From Herbaspirillum sp. 3R11 (GTDB taxonomy: Bacteria; Pseudomonadota; Gammaproteobacteria; Burkholderiales; Burkholderiaceae_D), in NCBI RefSeq assembly GCF_004563925.1, contig NZ_SPNJ01000001.1, forward strand, positions 620,001 to 684,000: a stretch of DNA of 64,000 bases, read 5' to 3'. Under the pieces are notes generated by a model that was not told the origin of the DNA, searched no databases, and was given only the letters and a program-made list of their open reading frames with translations. Positions 61,466-64,000 of this stretch are shown here, in pieces. Every line of letters begins with the position of its first letter. The stretch's first letter is position 1. Position numbers and translations under genes: made by a program.

Positions 61466-61918
61466 ATGGATGCACTGAAGATAGGCGAACTGGCGGCGCG
61501 CACCGATTGCCCGGTTGAAACCATCCGCTACTACGAGCGCGAAGCCTTGTTGCCCGCGCCCACGCGGTCACAGGGCAATTACCGCCTGTACGGCGACAGG
61601 CATGTCGAGCGGTTGCAATTCATCCGCCATTGCCGTTCGCTCGACATGACGCTTGACGAGGTGCGCAGCCTGTTGCAATTCCGCGATGCGCCCGAGGAAA
61701 ATTGCGGTGAGGTCAACGCCTTGCTCGACAAGCACATCGGCCACGTGGCCCAGCGCATCGCCGAGCTGAAGAAGCTGCAGGTGCAATTGAAGAGCCTGCG
61801 CGCGCAATGCGACACGGCCCAGGCGACCCGCGATTGCGGCATCCTGCAAGGGCTGGCCAACATGAGCGATGACAGCAAACCGGTCAATCTTGGCAGTCAC
61901 GGCAGCGGTTGTCACTAG
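61466..61918 (+). CDS. cadR: Cd(II)/Pb(II)-responsive MerR-family regulator
   Basis: The 150-residue product starts MDALKIGELAARTDCPVETI with the MerR helix-turn-helix and wing (RYYEREALLPAPTRSQGNYR), a dimer helix, and the metal-site cysteines (EENCGEV; QCDTAQATRDCGILQ). The C-terminus GSHGSGCH is typical of CadR. GGAG precedes ATG 61466; an upstream in-frame ATG at 61439 lacks one. It is divergent from the P-type ATPase and the dyad between them is its expected site. Confidence 0.93.
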   Translation: MDALKIGELAARTDCPVETIRYYEREALLPAPTRSQGNYRLYGDRHVERLQFIRHCRSLDMTLDEVRSLLQFRDAPEENCGEVNALLDKHIGHVAQRIAELKKLQVQLKSLRAQCDTAQATRDCGILQGLANMSDDSKPVNLGSHGSGCH

Positions 61919-62047
61919 CCGGTTTTTTACGTTGTTTCTCCCATTCTTACGACGAACTCTGTTGGGTGGATATTTTCAAAGAAACTCCCTGGCGGCGCAT
62001 GAGCGTCACAGGTTCATTTTCTTGATATCCCCAACCGAGAGGTACTC

Positions 62048-62809
62048 GTGACCGACTTCCACCTGTTCAGTTTCGCCGCCGGCGACGACCCGATACACGC
62101 CGCTCTTCCACCCGCCCAGGCATTTTTTGCAATGGACGACTACAGTCTCGGCCCGCTTGATGACGAAAGCAAAAGAGAGGCCTTCTGGCGGGACATGCTG
62201 CGCGGGTACGAAGAGGATGATCCGGAGGAGCGGGCTACTGCGGGTTTTTCTCCTTGGCGTGAATTGCAGTCCCGGCTTCTTCAGGCACCCGCCGGCCGGG
62301 TTTATATGTGGCACGCCGCCAATGCGGCCGACTACGTGTTTGTGAGGATGGCTTGCCATTGGCTCGCGCAGACCGGGCATGCCTTGTTTGCGATCGATAT
62401 ACCGGAGGAGGGATACGTTCTTCCGACCCACGCGAAGCTGGAACAACTTTGTGCAGGCGCTGCCCAGATATCACCGGCGCAGCGCCTGCAATGGGCGCAG
62501 GAATTTGTCGCGATGGCTGCGCGCCCGGAGATGTTGCGGGAGCTGGATGACGCCGGACATTTGCAGTGCCGGGAAATGCACGTGCATGACGATTTCATGT
62601 TGGCATGCTGTCCGACGCAATGGCAACTGGCCGCGCGTCTGGTAGGTGAGACCATGGCGAAGGCGTGTCCGCCGCACTGTCTGGGCGACGTGTTCTGGAA
62701 CATGCGCTTGCAATGTCTGATCGATGCCGGATTGATAGAAGCGGACGGTGAACGCGTCGGATTGAGGAATTACCGCGTCCGCAGACGCCAGTCCGTTCCG
62801 GGAAATTGA
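62048..62809 (+). CDS. DUF1835 domain protein
   Basis: The 253-residue product, from a GTG preceded by GAGAGG, has the DUF1835 pattern at the N-terminus (FSFAAGDDPIHAALPPAQAF; FAMDDYSLGPLDDESKREAF) and a DUF3658-like helical C-terminus (LHDDFMLACCPTQWQLAAR-like segment; DVFWNMRLQCLIDAGLIEAD). No function is known for the family. It stands alone after cadR with a 129-bp gap. Confidence 0.8.
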   Translation: MTDFHLFSFAAGDDPIHAALPPAQAFFAMDDYSLGPLDDESKREAFWRDMLRGYEEDDPEERATAGFSPWRELQSRLLQAPAGRVYMWHAANAADYVFVRMACHWLAQTGHALFAIDIPEEGYVLPTHAKLEQLCAGAAQISPAQRLQWAQEFVAMAARPEMLRELDDAGHLQCREMHVHDDFMLACCPTQWQLAARLVGETMAKACPPHCLGDVFWNMRLQCLIDAGLIEADGERVGLRNYRVRRRQSVPGN

Positions 62810-62899
62810 TTTGCGGCGGGCGCTTGGTCTTGCGCTGCAGGAACCAACCGGCCGTGGGCTTTTCTAAACGGTTCGCCCTCAGAAAATTCAGGAACAGCC

Positions 62900-63262
62900 A
62901 TGAAAAAATCCTCCGCCCGCCTGCTCGCGTTTGCCGTCGTTTTCGCCGGCGCCACCCTGACTACCACGGCCTTCGCGCAATACACCGGCCCATCGCACAA
63001 ACCGTCAATACAGACCGTGGCCAGCGCCGCCAAGTCGGCCGACGACACGCATGTGGTGCTGGTCGGCGTCATCATCGCCAAGTTGCGTGACGAGCACTAC
63101 ACCTTCCAGGACGGCAGCGGCAAGATCGAGATCGAAATCGACGACAAGCATTTCCCGACCACGCCGATCAGTGAAACCACTCAGGTGCGTATCTACGGCA
63201 AGGTCGACAAGCATTTCGGCAAGGACGCCACCATCGACGTCAAAAAGGTCGAACCCTTCTAA
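62900..63262 (+). CDS. YgiW/YdeI-type periplasmic stress-tolerance protein (BOF fold)
   Basis: The 120-residue product has a signal peptide (LLAFAVVFAGATLTTTAFA) and the bacterial OB-fold of the NirD/YgiW/YdeI family (HVVLVGVIIAKLRDEHYTFQ; KIEIEIDDKHFPTTPISETT; RIYGKVDKHF). Family members are linked to hydrogen peroxide, metal and antimicrobial peptide tolerance. Its stop overlaps the stop of the convergent oxidoreductase gene by four bases. Confidence 0.92.
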   Translation: MKKSSARLLAFAVVFAGATLTTTAFAQYTGPSHKPSIQTVASAAKSADDTHVVLVGVIIAKLRDEHYTFQDGSGKIEIEIDDKHFPTTPISETTQVRIYGKVDKHFGKDATIDVKKVEPF

Positions 63263-64000
63263 GAATTTTTTCCCAGTATGCGATCCAACGCCCAGCTGGT
63301 ACGCGCCGCGGTGCGTCCTGTCGACGGGTGAGCCGCACTGCCGCGCAGATGCGCGTGCATGTTGCGCACGTGGTGCAGCTGGATATTGTCGGGATTGGCG
63401 ATGACAGCCTCTTCGACGCCGGCAGCGGTAGTCAGCTGCAGCGGAGCCTCTTCAAACACCGAAAAGGCAATCTTGCCAAGGCTGCCGGTGATTTCCACCT
63501 TGTCGCAGCGTTCGAAGCTGCCGAAGTTCCAGTTGCCGCTGCCGGTGACGCCGGAGGCGTGCAACCAGGCGCCGCTGACCGTATCGGCCGCTGAATACAA
63601 TCCCTGCTGATTGGCGCTGTATCCGGACGCCTGCACCACCTCGCCCAGCAAATGTGCAAACAGGTCGACGCCGTGGCTGGCAAGATCGTCAAAGTATCCG
63701 CCCGCTGCAATCGTCGCATCCGTGCGCCAGTTGTAAGCGCGGCTCAGGTCGAGCGGCGAGGGCGTGCGGCTGAATTGCCAGCTGACGTTGCGCGGTGCGC
63801 CGATGCGGCCTTCGTCGAGCCAGCGTTTGACCTGCGCGAAACGCGGCAGCGAACGCCGGTAATAGGCGACGAACAAGGGCCGGCCGCGGTTTTCAAATGC
63901 CGCGCAGATGGTTTCGCATTCGGCGAACGTGGGCGCCATCGGCTTTTCAATGCAGCAAGGTTTGTTCGCCGCCGCCACTTTCAAGGCGTAGAACAGGTGC
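63259..64000 (-). CDS. Gfo/Idh/MocA family oxidoreductase (5' end cut by window)
   Basis: The frame is open from the stop at 63259 to the window edge, so the N-terminal Rossmann half starts beyond 64000. The visible part begins at the end of that domain (HLFYALKVAAANKPCCIEKP, with the EKP motif) and covers the substrate-binding half (AAGGYFDDLASHGVDLFAHL, with the D/H pair that is catalytic in the family; TGSLGKIAFSVFEE). The enzyme is a NAD(P)-dependent sugar or polyol dehydrogenase; the substrate is unknown. Confidence 0.9.
   Translation of the reverse strand, partial: HLFYALKVAAANKPCCIEKPMAPTFAECETICAAFENRGRPLFVAYYRRSLPRFAQVKRWLDEGRIGAPRNVSWQFSRTPSPLDLSRAYNWRTDATIAAGGYFDDLASHGVDLFAHLLGEVVQASGYSANQQGLYSAADTVSGAWLHASGVTGSGNWNFGSFERCDKVEITGSLGKIAFSVFEEAPLQLTTAAGVEEAVIANPDNIQLHHVRNMHAHLRGSAAHPSTGRTAARTSWALDRILGKNS

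Overview
The window looks like chromosomal DNA from a GC-rich betaproteobacterium of the family Oxalobacteraceae (Burkholderiales), most likely Herbaspirillum or a close relative. The basis is indirect: an elongation factor P with arginine at the modification site beside its EarP rhamnosyltransferase, a cydP-cydA-cydB-cydX operon, a complete Wsp operon, and several HTH-citrate synthase, GNAT and CoA-transferase arrangements typical of this order. No rRNA, tRNA, CRISPR array, prophage or insertion sequence was seen. Genes are densely packed on both strands, with many divergent regulator/target pairs whose operators can be read directly.

Layout. 1-4.9 kb: partial LysR regulator, divergent from a periplasmic binding protein and mmsA-mmsB (valine catabolism). 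4.9-6.8 kb: D-erythronate dehydrogenase divergent from a FadR-type regulator, with a FadR-type operator between. 6.9-8.1 kb: DUF4865 protein and a MarR regulator that share an operator. 8.2-10.1 kb: efp and earP. 10.2-13.3 kb: SDR enzyme and a MarR-GNAT fusion around one palindrome, then ohrR-ohr. 13.4-17.8 kb: cytochrome bd operon headed by a GbsR/MarR regulator and ending with a DUF2867 gene. 18-22.9 kb: YihY membrane protein, FAD monooxygenase with AraC regulator, TPR protein. 22.9-29.7 kb: a two-component system divergent from msrP-msrQ-msrA (periplasmic methionine sulfoxide repair), followed by a DUF305 and a beta-propeller gene; one palindromic box occurs in front of both operons.

29.7-42.1 kb: a Cache-PAS-GGDEF-EAL protein, a poorly populated stretch with small membrane proteins and regulators (two TetR, one XRE), an M48 protease/DUF898 pair, bactofilin and purU. 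42.3-50.9 kb: complete wspABCDEFR surface-sensing operon producing c-di-GMP. 50.9-64 kb: fatty acyl-CoA ligase, a four-gene copper-tolerance operon, an HTH-citrate synthase divergent from a CoA transferase, a Zn/Cd/Pb P-type ATPase divergent from CadR, DUF1835 and YgiW-type proteins, and a partial Gfo/Idh/MocA oxidoreductase.

Recurrent themes are envelope oxidative and metal stress (Ohr, MsrPQ/MsrA, copper oxidase, metal ATPase, cytochrome bd) and c-di-GMP signalling (Wsp, EAL protein). The most rewarding material for follow-up is regulatory: at least nine well-formed palindromes, several present twice, link regulators to poorly characterised genes.
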